The notes under the pieces are model-generated. The model saw only the letters and a list, made by a program, of their open reading frames with translations, was not told the origin of the DNA and searched no databases. Positions 31,415 through 39,590 of a DNA stretch of 64,000 bases are shown here, piece by piece (the first letter of the stretch is position 1; each line of letters begins with the position of its first letter). The stretch comes from Hyphomicrobiales bacterium. Its GTDB lineage: Bacteria > Pseudomonadota > Alphaproteobacteria > Rhizobiales > Beijerinckiaceae. The DNA is taken from positions 1 through 64,000 of the forward strand of contig JAIXTM010000015.1 in the NCBI GenBank assembly GCA_027483945.1, given 5' to 3'. Both the position numbers and the translations under genes were made by a program.

Positions 31415-32488
31415 GTGAGCTCCACATCTTCTGCAGCGCATCCCGATGGGCACCTGCTCCGTCCCGCCGAGCCCCCCATGACCAGTCGCGGGTTGTTTGC
31501 CAGCGAGGGCACCTTCGCCACCCTCGTCGACGCGATGCCCCAGATCGTCTGGTCGACGCTGCCGGACGGCCATCACGACTTCTACAACCGGCGCTGGTAC
31601 GAGTTCACGGGCGTCCCCGAGGGTTCGACGGACGGCGAGGGTTGGGCCGGCCTGTTCCATCCCGACGACCAGCCCCGCGCCTGGGAGCGCTGGCGGCACA
31701 GCCTGGCAACAGGCGAGACCTATGACGTCGAGTACCGGCTGCGGCACCATAGCGGCGTGTATCGCTGGACGATCGGCCGCGCCCTGCCCGTCCGCGACGG
31801 GTCCGGCCGGATCGTGCGCTGGATCGGCACCTGTACCGACATCGACGATGCCAAGCGCACCGCCGAGCAGAACGAGCTCCTGTCCCGGGAGCTCAGCCAC
31901 CGGATCAAGAACATCTTCCAGGTCGTGACCGGCCTGATCAGCCTGTCGGCGCGCCGGGCCGGGCCGGAGGTGAAGGCCTTCGCGAGCGAGCTGCGCGACC
32001 GTGTCGGCGCCCTTGGCCGGGCCCATGAATTCGCGCGCCCGCACAGCGAGGAATCGCGCCCTGTCTTCAGGGATACGTCCCTGCACGGCATGCTGCACGA
32101 ATTGTTCGCCGCCTATCCGGCCCGTGACGAGGGCCGGATCGCGGTGACCGGCGTCGATACGCCCGTGGACGACCGCGGCGCGACGCCGCTGGCGCTCCTG
32201 ATCCACGAACTCGCCACCAACGCCGTGAAATACGGCGCCCTGTCCAACATGGTCGGCCGTATCGCGATCCATATCGAGGACCGGGGGGAGGCGCTCGCCA
32301 TCAGCTGGCGCGAGAGCGACGGCCCGCGGATCCCCGGCGTGCCGGAGCGGACCGGCTTCGGCACCCGGCTGGTCGAGTTGTCCATCGGCCAGCAGCTTGG
32401 CGGCACGGTGACGCGGCGCTGGAATCCGGAAGGTCTGGAAGTCGATATCGACGTCCTCAAGCGCCGCCTGTCGCGCGAGACCGACTGA
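31415..32488 (+). CDS. PAS-domain HWE-family sensor histidine kinase
   Basis: A 357-aa soluble kinase. A PAS domain spans about 32-150 (MPQIVWSTLPDGHHDFYNRR, with PAC ending IGTCTDIDDAKR). The HWE-type dimerisation helix carries the phospho-accepting His162 in RELSHRIKNIFQVV, the N-box reads HELATNAVKYGAL, and the WxE motif appears as SWRESDGP. No membrane helix or signal peptide is seen, so it senses an internal cue. The start is taken as GTG 31415 with AGG 5 nt upstream; ATG at 31478 is the alternative. HWE/HisKA_2 kinases commonly feed single-domain regulators or PhyR in alphaproteobacteria. It ends 3 bp from the convergent response regulator, its likely partner. Confidence 0.92.
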   Translation: MSSTSSAAHPDGHLLRPAEPPMTSRGLFASEGTFATLVDAMPQIVWSTLPDGHHDFYNRRWYEFTGVPEGSTDGEGWAGLFHPDDQPRAWERWRHSLATGETYDVEYRLRHHSGVYRWTIGRALPVRDGSGRIVRWIGTCTDIDDAKRTAEQNELLSRELSHRIKNIFQVVTGLISLSARRAGPEVKAFASELRDRVGALGRAHEFARPHSEESRPVFRDTSLHGMLHELFAAYPARDEGRIAVTGVDTPVDDRGATPLALLIHELATNAVKYGALSNMVGRIAIHIEDRGEALAISWRESDGPRIPGVPERTGFGTRLVELSIGQQLGGTVTRRWNPEGLEVDIDVLKRRLSRETD

Positions 32489-32491
32489 CGT

Positions 32492-32902
32492 TCAGGCGCG
32501 GTGCTCGAAAGGCACCAGCGCCGGCGGCGGCGGCGCGGGCTCGCCCTGGCGGACGCTCATCGCATAGGCGATGGCCGCGCCGATCGCCTTGTCGTCGGTC
32601 GGCTTGGGGACCACGCCGACCGTTCCCGGAATGCCGGAGCCCAGCAGGCGGGGATTGGCGGTGACGAACACGACCGTGATCCCGCGCTGGGACAGGAGAC
32701 GGCCGATCTGGGGGCCGGTCAGGCCGTCGCGCAGGTGAAGGTCCACGAGCGCCACGTGGGGCTCCTCGCGGTCGGCCAGCTTCAGGGCTTCCTCGGAATC
32801 GGGCGCGATGCCGACCGGCTCATGGCCCAGGTCCTCGATCATCGCTTCCATGTCGAGGGCGATCAGGACCTCGTCCTCGACGATCAGAACACGCGCAGTC
32901 AT
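32492..32902 (-). CDS. Single-domain response regulator
   Basis: This 136-aa protein is a lone receiver domain with a short proline-rich tail. The acidic pair is in [17 protein letters not shown], the phospho-acceptor is Asp54 in [13 protein letters not shown], then the switch threonine in VFVTAN and the lysine in VVPKPT. There is no output domain, so it probably acts by protein contact or as a phosphate sink. The start [10 protein letters not shown] is chosen by homology; AAGGAG lies 14 nt upstream, rather far. A perfect GGAAC-N16-CGTT promoter (32932-32956) lies just upstream, so the gene is likely part of the EcfG general stress regulon. It is convergent with the HWE kinase. Confidence 0.9.
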   Translation of the reverse strand: MTARVLIVEDEVLIALDMEAMIEDLGHEPVGIAPDSEEALKLADREEPHVALVDLHLRDGLTGPQIGRLLSQRGITVVFVTANPRLLGSGIPGTVGVVPKPTDDKAIGAAIAYAMSVRQGEPAPPPPALVPFEHRA

Positions 32903-32931
32903 GGGAGGGTCTACTGCTCCTTCGGTCGCGA

Positions 32932-32956
32932 AACGATCGAAGGGAACTTTTGTTCC
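32932..32956 (-). promoter_or_regulatory. EcfG-type (general stress sigma) promoter of the response regulator
   Basis: On the minus strand GGAAC (32956-32952) and CGTT (32935-32932) are separated by exactly 16 nt, matching the alphaproteobacterial EcfG consensus GGAAC-N16/17-CGTT. The -10 element is 30 bp upstream of the regulator ATG. The -35 lies in a symmetrical GGAAC-TTTT-GTTCC sequence, so the plus strand also carries GGAAC, followed 17 nt on by CGCT, a weaker match pointing toward ettA. Confidence 0.8.
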
Positions 32957-33165
32957 GGAAAAAGCGCTTTGTGTGTTGGCCATGCCGACCGGCGGGCGGC
33001 AGGGCTGTGACCCTGCTCGCGCCTGCGGTCGACGTCCCGCGCCCCCGCGATGAGCCGCACCGGGCGGCGCTTGCCGCTGCGGGCCCCAGTCGCTACAAAC
33101 CGCGCGACCCTCGCCCCATCCTGTCCGCCGCCACTCGCGGCGCCGTTTCCTGGAGCCGATCCATC

Positions 33166-34821
33166 ATGTCCGGCCGTCAGTTCATCTACCACATGCGCGG
33201 CCTCTCGAAGGCCTATCCCGGCGGCAAGAAGGTGCTGGAGAACATCCACCTGTCCTTCTACCCGGACGCCAAGATCGGCGTGCTCGGCGTCAACGGCGCG
33301 GGCAAGTCGACCCTGCTCAAGATCATGGCCGGCATGGACAAGGAATGGACCGGCGAGGCCTGGGTCGCCGAAGGCGCCCGCGTCGGCTACCTGCCGCAGG
33401 AGCCGCAGCTCGACCCGGCCAAGACCGTCCGCGAGAACGTCATGGACGGCGTGGCGGAGAAGAAGGCGGTGCTCGACCGCTACAACGAGCTCGCCATGAA
33501 CTATTCCGACGAGACGGCGGACGAGATGACCCGCCTCCAGGACGAGATCGAGGCCAAGGGCCTGTGGGATCTGGACAGCCAGGTCGACCAGGCCATGGAC
33601 GCCCTGCGCTGCCCGCCCGACGACTGGGACGTCTCGAAGCTGTCGGGCGGCGAGAAGCGCCGCGTGGCGCTCTGCAAGCTGCTGCTCTGGCAGCCCGAAC
33701 TCCTGCTGCTCGACGAGCCGACCAACCATCTGGACGCCGAGACGACCGCCTGGCTCGAGGGCCATCTGCGCACCTATCCGGGCGCGATCCTGATCGTGAC
33801 CCACGACCGCTACTTCCTCGACAACGTCACGAGCTGGATCCTGGAGCTCGACCGCGGCCGGGGCATCCCCTACGAGGGCAATTACTCCTCCTGGCTCGGC
33901 CAGAAGCAGAAGCGCCTGGCGCAGGAAGGCAGCGAGGACAAGGCCCGCCAGCGCGCGCTGGAGCGCGAGCAGGAATGGATCGCCGCCTCGCCCAAGGCCC
34001 GTCAGGCCAAGAACAAGGCGCGCATCCAGCGCTATGACGAGCTCGTCAAGACGGCCTCCGAGAAGGCGCCGACCACGGCCCAGATCATCATCCCGATCGC
34101 CGAGCGGCTGGGCAACAACGTCATCGAGTTCAACGGGCTGACCAAGGGCTTCGGCGACAAGCTCCTGATCGACGACCTGTCGTTCAAGCTGCCCCCCGGC
34201 GGCATCGTCGGCGTCATCGGCCCCAACGGCGCCGGCAAGACGACGCTGTTCCGCATGATCACGGGCCAGGAGAAGCCGGACGGCGGCTCCATCGCGATCG
34301 GGGAATCGGTGAAGCTCGGCTATGTCGACCAGAGCCGCGACGCGCTGGACGCCAACAAGACCGTCTGGGAGGAAATCTCGGACGGCAACGACGTCATCTA
34401 TCTCGGCAAGCGCGAGATCAATTCGCGCGGCTATTGCTCCGCCTTCAACTTCAAGGGCGCCGACCAGCAGAAGAAGGTCGGCATGCTCTCGGGCGGCGAA
34501 CGCAACCGCGTGCACCTCGCCAAGATGCTGAAGTCCGGCGCCAACGTGCTGCTCCTCGACGAGCCGACCAACGACCTCGACGTGGACACGCTGCGGGCGC
34601 TGGAGGAGGCGCTGGAGGATTATGCCGGCTGCGCCGTCATCATCTCCCACGACCGCATGTTCCTGGACCGCATCGCCACCCACATGCTCGCCTTCGAGGG
34701 CGACAGCCACGTGGAATGGTTCGAGGGGAATTTCGAGGATTACGAGGAGGACAAGAAGCGCCGCCTCGGCATCGACTCAACCATCCCCAAGCGCATCCAG
34801 TACAAGAAGTTCGGGCGGTAG
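33166..34821 (+). CDS. ettA: Energy-dependent translational throttle protein EttA (ABC-F)
   Basis: EttA binds the ribosomal E site and gates the first elongation cycle according to the ATP/ADP ratio. The 551-aa protein starts at [20 protein letters not shown]; a longer upstream frame lacks homology. It has two ABC domains: Walker [11 protein letters not shown] at 41-50 and [10 protein letters not shown] in the second half, signatures [15 protein letters not shown] and [15 protein letters not shown], and [24 protein letters not shown] Walker B motifs. Between them lies the P-site-interaction linker and an arm region. The length and strong motif conservation are typical of EttA rather than other ABC-F proteins. 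Confidence 0.96.
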   Translation: MSGRQFIYHMRGLSKAYPGGKKVLENIHLSFYPDAKIGVLGVNGAGKSTLLKIMAGMDKEWTGEAWVAEGARVGYLPQEPQLDPAKTVRENVMDGVAEKKAVLDRYNELAMNYSDETADEMTRLQDEIEAKGLWDLDSQVDQAMDALRCPPDDWDVSKLSGGEKRRVALCKLLLWQPELLLLDEPTNHLDAETTAWLEGHLRTYPGAILIVTHDRYFLDNVTSWILELDRGRGIPYEGNYSSWLGQKQKRLAQEGSEDKARQRALEREQEWIAASPKARQAKNKARIQRYDELVKTASEKAPTTAQIIIPIAERLGNNVIEFNGLTKGFGDKLLIDDLSFKLPPGGIVGVIGPNGAGKTTLFRMITGQEKPDGGSIAIGESVKLGYVDQSRDALDANKTVWEEISDGNDVIYLGKREINSRGYCSAFNFKGADQQKKVGMLSGGERNRVHLAKMLKSGANVLLLDEPTNDLDVDTLRALEEALEDYAGCAVIISHDRMFLDRIATHMLAFEGDSHVEWFEGNFEDYEEDKKRRLGIDSTIPKRIQYKKFGR

Positions 34822-34836
34822 GATGCTCTCCCCGTC

Positions 34837-35508
34837 ATGCCCGGCCCTGCCGGCATGACCCGGTCCGTGCCGCCCTCCACGATCCTCTCCGTGGTGACGC
34901 TCGTCGTCGCCAATCTCCTGCCGCTGGCCGGCGTGCTGTTCTTCGGCTGGAGTGTGTTCGAGGTCCTGGTCCTGTTCTGGGCCGAGAACGTCGTCATCGG
35001 CGCCTATGACGTCCTGCGGATGCTCGTCGTGCTGGCGTTGCGGCGCGAAGGCGCCATGGTCGCGCTCATCCCGTTCTTCATCGTCCATTACGGCCTGTTC
35101 TGCGCCGGCCACGCCATCTTCCTCGTGGCGGGCTTCGCGCCCGGGCTGGCCACCGGCGACTTGTCGCGCACTCTCCCGGCGGCGCTGACCGCCGGCTCGT
35201 TCGTGATCCCGCTCCTCGCCCTCGTCGCCAGCCACGGCATCTCGTTCCTCGCCAATTTCCTCTGGGGCGGCGAATGGCGCCGGGTCGACGGCAAGGCGCT
35301 CATGGGCGCGCCCTATCCGCGCATCGTCGTCATGCATGTCACGATCATCGTCGGCACGATGCTGGTCGTGGCCGCCGGGTCCCCCGTCGCCGCCGTGGCC
35401 TTCCTGGTCGCGCTGAAGATCGGGGTGGACCTCGCCGCCCATCTGCGCGAGCACAGGAGGCTCGCCGCGCCCGCCGAAGCCGCGCCCCCGCAAGGAGCCC
35501 TTCCATGA
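34837..35508 (+). CDS. Polytopic membrane protein of unknown function (DUF6498-like)
   Basis: A 223-aa integral membrane protein with about six hydrophobic segments (for example [58 protein letters not shown] and [16 protein letters not shown]). Motifs [19 protein letters not shown] and [18 protein letters not shown] resemble a conserved bacterial family annotated as DUF6498, from memory. The function is unknown. The first ATG lies within a small GTCATGCCCGGC..GCCGGCATGAC palindrome; ATG 34855 is an alternative start. The stop overlaps tam by 4 bp. Confidence 0.75.
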   Translation: MPGPAGMTRSVPPSTILSVVTLVVANLLPLAGVLFFGWSVFEVLVLFWAENVVIGAYDVLRMLVVLALRREGAMVALIPFFIVHYGLFCAGHAIFLVAGFAPGLATGDLSRTLPAALTAGSFVIPLLALVASHGISFLANFLWGGEWRRVDGKALMGAPYPRIVVMHVTIIVGTMLVVAAGSPVAAVAFLVALKIGVDLAAHLREHRRLAAPAEAAPPQGALP

Positions 35509-36275
35509 CCGACTGGTCCGCCACCCGCTACCTCGCCTTCGAGGACGAGCGCACGCGCCCCGCCCGCGACCTTCTCGCCCAGGTGGCGCTGGACGGCGTG
35601 TCGCTCGCGGTCGACATGGGCTGCGGACCCGGCAATTCCACCGAGCTCCTGGTGGAGCGTTACGGCGCGGCGGCCATCCAAGGCTTCGACACCTCCCCCG
35701 ACATGCTGGAGAAGGCCCGGGCGCGCCTGCCCGGCGTCGCCTTCACGCAGGCCGATATCGGCGGCTGGTCGCCCCAGGCGCCGGCGGACCTCCTTTTCGC
35801 CAACGCGGTCCTGCAATGGGTGCCGGACCATGTGCGCGTCCTCGCCCGTCTTGCCGGCACGCTCCGCGCGGGCGGCTACCTCGCGGTCCAGATGCCCGAC
35901 AACCTCGACGAGCCCTCGCACGTGGCGATGCGCGAGGTCGCTGCCGACCCGCGCTGGGCCTCCCGCCTCGCCGACGCCGCCGGCGCGCGGGACGCGGTCG
36001 AGGCGCCGGGCGCCTATTACGACGCGCTGAAACCCGTCTGCACCCGCGTCGACATCTGGCGCACCGAGTACCAGCACGTCCTCGACGGCCCGCAGGCGAT
36101 CGCGCGCTGGTTCGAGACGACGGGCCTGCGCCCCTTCGTCGATCCGCTCGGCGAGGACGAGCGGGCCGCCTTCATCGAGGCCTATGTGGCCAGGATTTCG
36201 CAGGCTTATCCCGCCCGTGTGGACGGCAAGGTCCTGCTCCGGATGCCGCGCCTCTTCGTCGTCGCCCGCCGCTGA
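35505..36275 (+). CDS. tam: Trans-aconitate 2-methyltransferase
   Basis: Tam methylates trans-aconitate, a spontaneous inhibitor of the citric acid cycle, using S-adenosylmethionine. The 256-aa class I methyltransferase begins [24 protein letters not shown] (split), a signature of Tam, followed by the SAM motif [14 protein letters not shown] and [14 protein letters not shown]. The ATG overlaps the upstream stop (ATGA) and has AAGGAG 8 nt upstream. Length matches E. coli Tam (252 aa). In E. coli tam is a stationary-phase gene; here an EcfG-type promoter begins immediately after it. Confidence 0.92.
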   Translation: MTDWSATRYLAFEDERTRPARDLLAQVALDGVSLAVDMGCGPGNSTELLVERYGAAAIQGFDTSPDMLEKARARLPGVAFTQADIGGWSPQAPADLLFANAVLQWVPDHVRVLARLAGTLRAGGYLAVQMPDNLDEPSHVAMREVAADPRWASRLADAAGARDAVEAPGAYYDALKPVCTRVDIWRTEYQHVLDGPQAIARWFETTGLRPFVDPLGEDERAAFIEAYVARISQAYPARVDGKVLLRMPRLFVVARR

Positions 36276-36277
36276 GC

Positions 36278-36302
36278 GGAACCGCGGCCAAGCCCGGCCG
36301 TT
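36278..36302 (+). promoter_or_regulatory. EcfG-type promoter upstream of the Lys/Ala-tailed small protein
   Basis: GGAAC (36278-36282) and CGTT (36299-36302) are separated by exactly 16 nt, a perfect match to the alphaproteobacterial general-stress promoter. It begins 2 bp after the tam stop and its -10 lies 37 bp before the ATG of the next gene. Confidence 0.75.
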
Positions 36303-36339
36303 GGGCCGGCAGGGGCGCCAACCGACGAGGATGACGACC

Positions 36340-36798
36340 ATGAGCACCGCCAGCGAGAAGGACCTCGTGCCGCCCGCGAGCGTGGCGAGGAACGCCGCCA
36401 AGGGCCTGGAACTGCGCAGCGCCTTCAAGCGCGGCGGAACCCGCGTCGGCGTCGCCCGCGCCAACCAGCTCAAGCGCCGCGACCCGCTCTCCCCCGAGAC
36501 CGTCAAGCGCATGCGCTCCTATTTCGCCCGGCACGATGTCGACAAGCGGGGCCGCAATTTCGGCAACGACGATGACCCCTCCGCCGGCTACGTGGCCTGG
36601 CTGCTCTGGGGCGGCGACGACGGCCGCGAGTGGGCCGGCAAGGCCTATGACAGGCTGAAGGCCGATGGCGACGCCAAGGCCGCGAGCAAAGGCAAAGGCG
36701 CCGCGAAAAGCGCGACCAGGGCGTCTGGCAAGGGCGCCGCGAAGGCGTCTGCCAAGCCCCCGGCCAGGCGCAGCGGCGAGGCCAAGGCATCGGCCTGA
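36340..36798 (+). CDS. Small basic protein of unknown function with Lys/Ala-rich tail
   Basis: This 152-aa protein has a conserved-looking front half (RSAFKRGGTRVGVARANQLK, PETVKRMRSYFARHDVDK, SAGYVAWLLWGGDDGREWA) and a low-complexity C-terminal 50 residues of AAK/GKGA repeats resembling histone H1-like tails. The first half suggests a short helical domain; no family was assigned. The start at 36340 is preferred because GAGG lies 9 nt upstream, whereas ATG 36331 abuts it. The EcfG-type promoter upstream and the basic tail suggest a stress-induced nucleic-acid-binding protein, which is inference only. Confidence 0.75.
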   Translation: MSTASEKDLVPPASVARNAAKGLELRSAFKRGGTRVGVARANQLKRRDPLSPETVKRMRSYFARHDVDKRGRNFGNDDDPSAGYVAWLLWGGDDGREWAGKAYDRLKADGDAKAASKGKGAAKSATRASGKGAAKASAKPPARRSGEAKASA

Positions 36799-36808
36799 GC
36801 GCCGCGCC

Positions 36809-36831
36809 GTTAACCTTCCCTTAGGGTTAAC
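36809..36831 (+). promoter_or_regulatory. Palindromic TTAACC site, candidate CtrA-binding site
   Basis: GTTAACC (36809-36815), a 9-nt centre and GGTTAAC (36825-36831) form a perfect inverted repeat. It also contains TTAA-N7-TTAG, one base from the CtrA consensus TTAA-N7-TTAA. It lies 45 bp before the first gene of the flbT/flaF group, where CtrA control of flagellar genes would be expected in alphaproteobacteria. Confidence 0.5.
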
Positions 36832-36875
36832 AATTCATTGTCGCCGGCATCGAACGACAGCCGGCCGACGAGGTC

Positions 36876-37208
36876 ATGACCGACATCCCGAAGCTCTCCC
36901 CGTTCCAGCCCCAGACGACGCTGCTCGACCTGCAGGAGCGGATCGCGCAGCGCCGCGATGCATCATCCGGCCCGGATGCGGGCAAGGACGCGGGCCAGGA
37001 GCCTTCGGCATCCACCATCGTCTCGACCGGCGGCGGCGGGCTGCTGGCGGGGGGCATCGCCTCGCTGGCCGAGGCGCTCGACCTTTCGGCCGACGAGATC
37101 GGCGAGGCCGAGGCGACGAGCCTCGCCTCCGCGCTGCGCAGCCTGCTGGACGGCGAGACCGGCGGTCTCACCTCCCCGGCCGCGCAGGCGCTTCTGCGGA
37201 ACATGTGA
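36876..37208 (+). CDS. Hypothetical protein preceding flbT
   Basis: A 110-aa acidic protein with no signal peptide or membrane helix. It starts MTDIPKLSPFQPQTTLLDLQ, has a glycine-rich patch (STGGGGLLAGG) and a helical C-terminal half rich in Ala, Leu, Glu and Asp. No family was recognised. It has a GAGG ribosome-binding site, is 15 bp upstream of flbT in the same direction, and lies downstream of a palindromic TTAACC site, so a flagellum-related role is plausible from context alone. Confidence 0.65.
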   Translation: MTDIPKLSPFQPQTTLLDLQERIAQRRDASSGPDAGKDAGQEPSASTIVSTGGGGLLAGGIASLAEALDLSADEIGEAEATSLASALRSLLDGETGGLTSPAAQALLRNM

Positions 37209-37223
37209 CGAAAGGACGGCCCG

Positions 37224-37628
37224 ATGGCGCTGAAGGTCGAACTGAAACCTGACGAGCGGCTGATCGTCGGCACCGCGGTCATCCGCAACGGCGACCAGCG
37301 CGTGAAGCTCTTCATCGAGGGCAACGCGCCGATCCTGCGGGAGAAGGACATCCTGACCCCCGCGACGGCGGACACGCCCGCCAAGAGGATCTACCTCGCC
37401 GTCCAGCTCATGTACCTGACGCAGGACATGTCGGCGAACCACCAGACCTATTTCGAGCTGGTGCGCGATTTCCTCGCGGCGGTTCCGTCAAGTGCGGAGC
37501 TTATTGCCGATATCAATAACCGCATTTTAAGCGGCGACATGTACAAGGCTCTCAAGGCCGCCAAGAAGCTCATGGCCTACGAGTCGGAGTTGCTGAACCA
37601 TGCACTACGCGGCGACCACCTACGCTAA
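37224..37628 (+). CDS. flbT: Flagellin post-transcriptional repressor FlbT
   Basis: FlbT couples flagellin synthesis to hook completion in alphaproteobacteria by acting on flagellin mRNA. The 134-aa protein shows the family N-terminus MALKVELKPDERLIVGTAVI, a central LMYLTQDMSANHQTYFELV motif and INNRILSGDMYKALKAAKKL. AAAGGA lies 8 nt upstream of the ATG. It overlaps flaF by 29 bp, as these partners commonly adjoin, so the pair is co-translated. Confidence 0.96.
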   Translation: MALKVELKPDERLIVGTAVIRNGDQRVKLFIEGNAPILREKDILTPATADTPAKRIYLAVQLMYLTQDMSANHQTYFELVRDFLAAVPSSAELIADINNRILSGDMYKALKAAKKLMAYESELLNHALRGDHLR

Positions 37629-37974
37629 GGTCTCCCAGTTCGCCCAATCCCCCCGTGAACTGGAAGCGTCGGTGCTGATGAAGGCTGCGGTCCGGCTCCA
37701 GACGATCAAGGACAATTGGGTCGACCGCGCCGCCGACCTCGATGACGCCCTGCTCTACAACCGCAAGCTCTGGACCGTCCTCGTCACGGCCGTCACCGAG
37801 ACGGACAATCCGCTGCCGGCGCAGATCAAGCAGAACATCGTCAATCTGGGCATGTTCATCTTCAAGCGCACGCTGGATCTGGGCTCCGAGCCGGCGCCGG
37901 AGAAGCTGACGGTGCTGATCAACATCAACCGCGAGATCGCCGCCGGCCTGCGCACGCAGCCTGCTGCCGCCTGA
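37600..37974 (+). CDS. flaF: Flagellin synthesis regulator FlaF
   Basis: FlaF is a small protein that works with FlbT and flagellin, favouring flagellin secretion or synthesis. The 124-aa sequence begins MHYAATTYAKVSQFAQSPRELE, contains WVDRAADLDDALLYNRKLWTV, and ends with INREIAAGLRTQ, all family features. It starts inside flbT (29-bp overlap) and is followed by an intrinsic terminator at 38003-38027. Confidence 0.96.
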   Translation: MHYAATTYAKVSQFAQSPRELEASVLMKAAVRLQTIKDNWVDRAADLDDALLYNRKLWTVLVTAVTETDNPLPAQIKQNIVNLGMFIFKRTLDLGSEPAPEKLTVLININREIAAGLRTQPAAA

Positions 37975-38002
37975 CGCGCGCAGGCGCGAAGGCACGATCG
38001 TC

Positions 38003-38027
38003 ACGCCGGCCGCCAGGCCGGCGTTTT
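38003..38027 (+). terminator. Intrinsic terminator after flaF
   Basis: The stem CGCCGGCC (38004-38011), loop GCCA, and complement GGCCGGCG (38016-38023) are followed by TTTT. It lies 29 nt past the flaF stop and between convergent flaF and flgL. Confidence 0.85.
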
Positions 38028-38048
38028 CGTATCGGCGCGGGACGTCGC

Positions 38049-38082
38049 CAGCGCAGGAAGGTGGTCAGCGCAGGAAGTTGGT
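38049..38082. repeat. 17-bp tandem duplication at the flgL stop codon
   Basis: CAGCGCAGGAAGGTGGT (38049-38065) is followed directly by CAGCGCAGGAAGTTGGT (38066-38082), with one mismatch. The right copy encodes the last residues of FlgL; the left copy lies at and beyond the stop codon. Confidence 0.85.
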
Positions 38083-39579
38083 CAACGACAGGCCGGACAG
38101 GATGGACGTCGTCTGGTAGCTCGCCTGGAGGCGGGTCTGCAGGGAGAGGATCGCGACGGCGACCTCCTCGTCCGAGACGCCCTCGACGCCCGAGATGACG
38201 TCCTCCAGGAAGGCGCGCCGCTGCTCGTGGCGCTCCTTGGCCCCGTTCAGCGAGACGGTGGCGTTGGTGAATTCGGTGGCGACGTCTTCCAGGTTCTGGA
38301 CACCGGGCACCTTGCCGAGATTGACGCTGAGCCGTTCGCCGAGCTCGCGGTAGCGGTCCCGGTCGGTGGTCGAGGCCGCCGAGAAGGTCTCGCTCGACAC
38401 GACGGCGAAATGCGCCAGCATCGTGCGGAACGCCTCCTCGTTGGCCCGGGCGCCCACCGCGACGGTCTCGCCGGAATCCACGCGCACGGAGGAGGTGGCG
38501 CGGGCCGACCCGGCCCCGTCGTCGCCCTTGTACCAGCGCATCGTCTGCTTGCCGGGGTCGACGCCGTAGGCGGTCGCCGTGGCCGGGCTCCCGCCGACGA
38601 CGCGCGGCGGGTTGGTCCCGGTCGAGCCGGTGAAGAAGTCCTCGGCCGCGCGGATCGCGGAAGCGGCGGAAAGCGAGGTCTGCGCCTCGCGCGTGAGCGC
38701 GGCCGAAACGGCGCCGGCGAGCGCGGTCGCGGTCGCGGCCGTGGACCCCCCGATCAGGAACGAGCCCGATGCGGCGGGGCCGGGCCCGGCCTGCGCGGTC
38801 AGCTCGATCGTGGTCTGCGTGCCGTCGGGCAGGTCCATCACGATGCGCACGCGGTCGCCGGGATTGGGCTGCGCGGTGACGTCGAAATCGACGGTCGCCG
38901 GATCGGTGTTGGTGAAGGTCGCGGCGATGCCCGCCGCGGTCGACGAGGCGCCGGCGAGCTTGAAGCCGAAGGGCAGCGCCGCGGCCTCCTCGGCGATCTC
39001 CACATTGGTGCCCGTGGGGGTCACCGTCAGGCGCCCGAGGCCCGCCGCGCCCGCATCCGCGAGCTTGCGCTCGCTGACCAGCGTCGTCAGGCCGTCGCCC
39101 GTGGCGTCGCCGTTCATGATGGCGTCGAAATCGGCGACCGGCTTGATGTCCGGCGAGCGGCCGGAGAACAGATAGGTCCCGTTCACCTCGGTATTGAGCA
39201 CGTCGAGCGCCTGCTTCAGGCGGTTCTCCGCGGTGCGCTGGCCGATCGTGCGGCCGTCGGCCCCGGGCGAGAACGCCTCGACCGAGAGGTCCGTGCGGGC
39301 CTCGCCGACGAGCTTGCTCAGCTGCTCGACGCCCACGGTGGCGAATTTCAGCCGCAGGTTCGCGTCGCTGATGGCGCCCAGATAGCCGGCGATGGCGGAG
39401 GTGCCGGCGCGCGCGTCGAGGCTCTTGGTCCGGCCGAGGCCGAGCCCGCCATAGGTCTCGGCCTTGCGGCCCGTCGCCAGCTGGCGCTGCAGGTCGTCGA
39501 GCTGGGAACGCATGGACACGAAGGTCGTGCTGGCGCGCTGGGAGCGGTAGAGGCCGGGGGCGAAGGAGGAGATCGTCAT
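38065..39579 (-). CDS. flgL: Flagellar hook-filament junction protein FlgL
   Basis: FlgL (HAP3) joins the hook to the flagellin filament. The 504-aa protein has the flagellin-type N-terminal helix (STTFVSMRSQLDDLQRQLATG), FSGRSPDIKPVADF, a variable Ala/Thr/Gly-rich centre and a C-terminal helix ending LQASYQTTSILSGLSLTNFLR (split by the family Tyr). The start at 39579 has GAGGAG 7 nt upstream. It lies 11 bp after flgK. The stop codon falls inside a 17-bp tandem duplication (38049-38082). Confidence 0.93.
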   Translation of the reverse strand: MTISSFAPGLYRSQRASTTFVSMRSQLDDLQRQLATGRKAETYGGLGLGRTKSLDARAGTSAIAGYLGAISDANLRLKFATVGVEQLSKLVGEARTDLSVEAFSPGADGRTIGQRTAENRLKQALDVLNTEVNGTYLFSGRSPDIKPVADFDAIMNGDATGDGLTTLVSERKLADAGAAGLGRLTVTPTGTNVEIAEEAAALPFGFKLAGASSTAAGIAATFTNTDPATVDFDVTAQPNPGDRVRIVMDLPDGTQTTIELTAQAGPGPAASGSFLIGGSTAATATALAGAVSAALTREAQTSLSAASAIRAAEDFFTGSTGTNPPRVVGGSPATATAYGVDPGKQTMRWYKGDDGAGSARATSSVRVDSGETVAVGARANEEAFRTMLAHFAVVSSETFSAASTTDRDRYRELGERLSVNLGKVPGVQNLEDVATEFTNATVSLNGAKERHEQRRAFLEDVISGVEGVSDEEVAVAILSLQTRLQASYQTTSILSGLSLTNFLR

Positions 39580-39590
39580 GGGCTGGCTCC

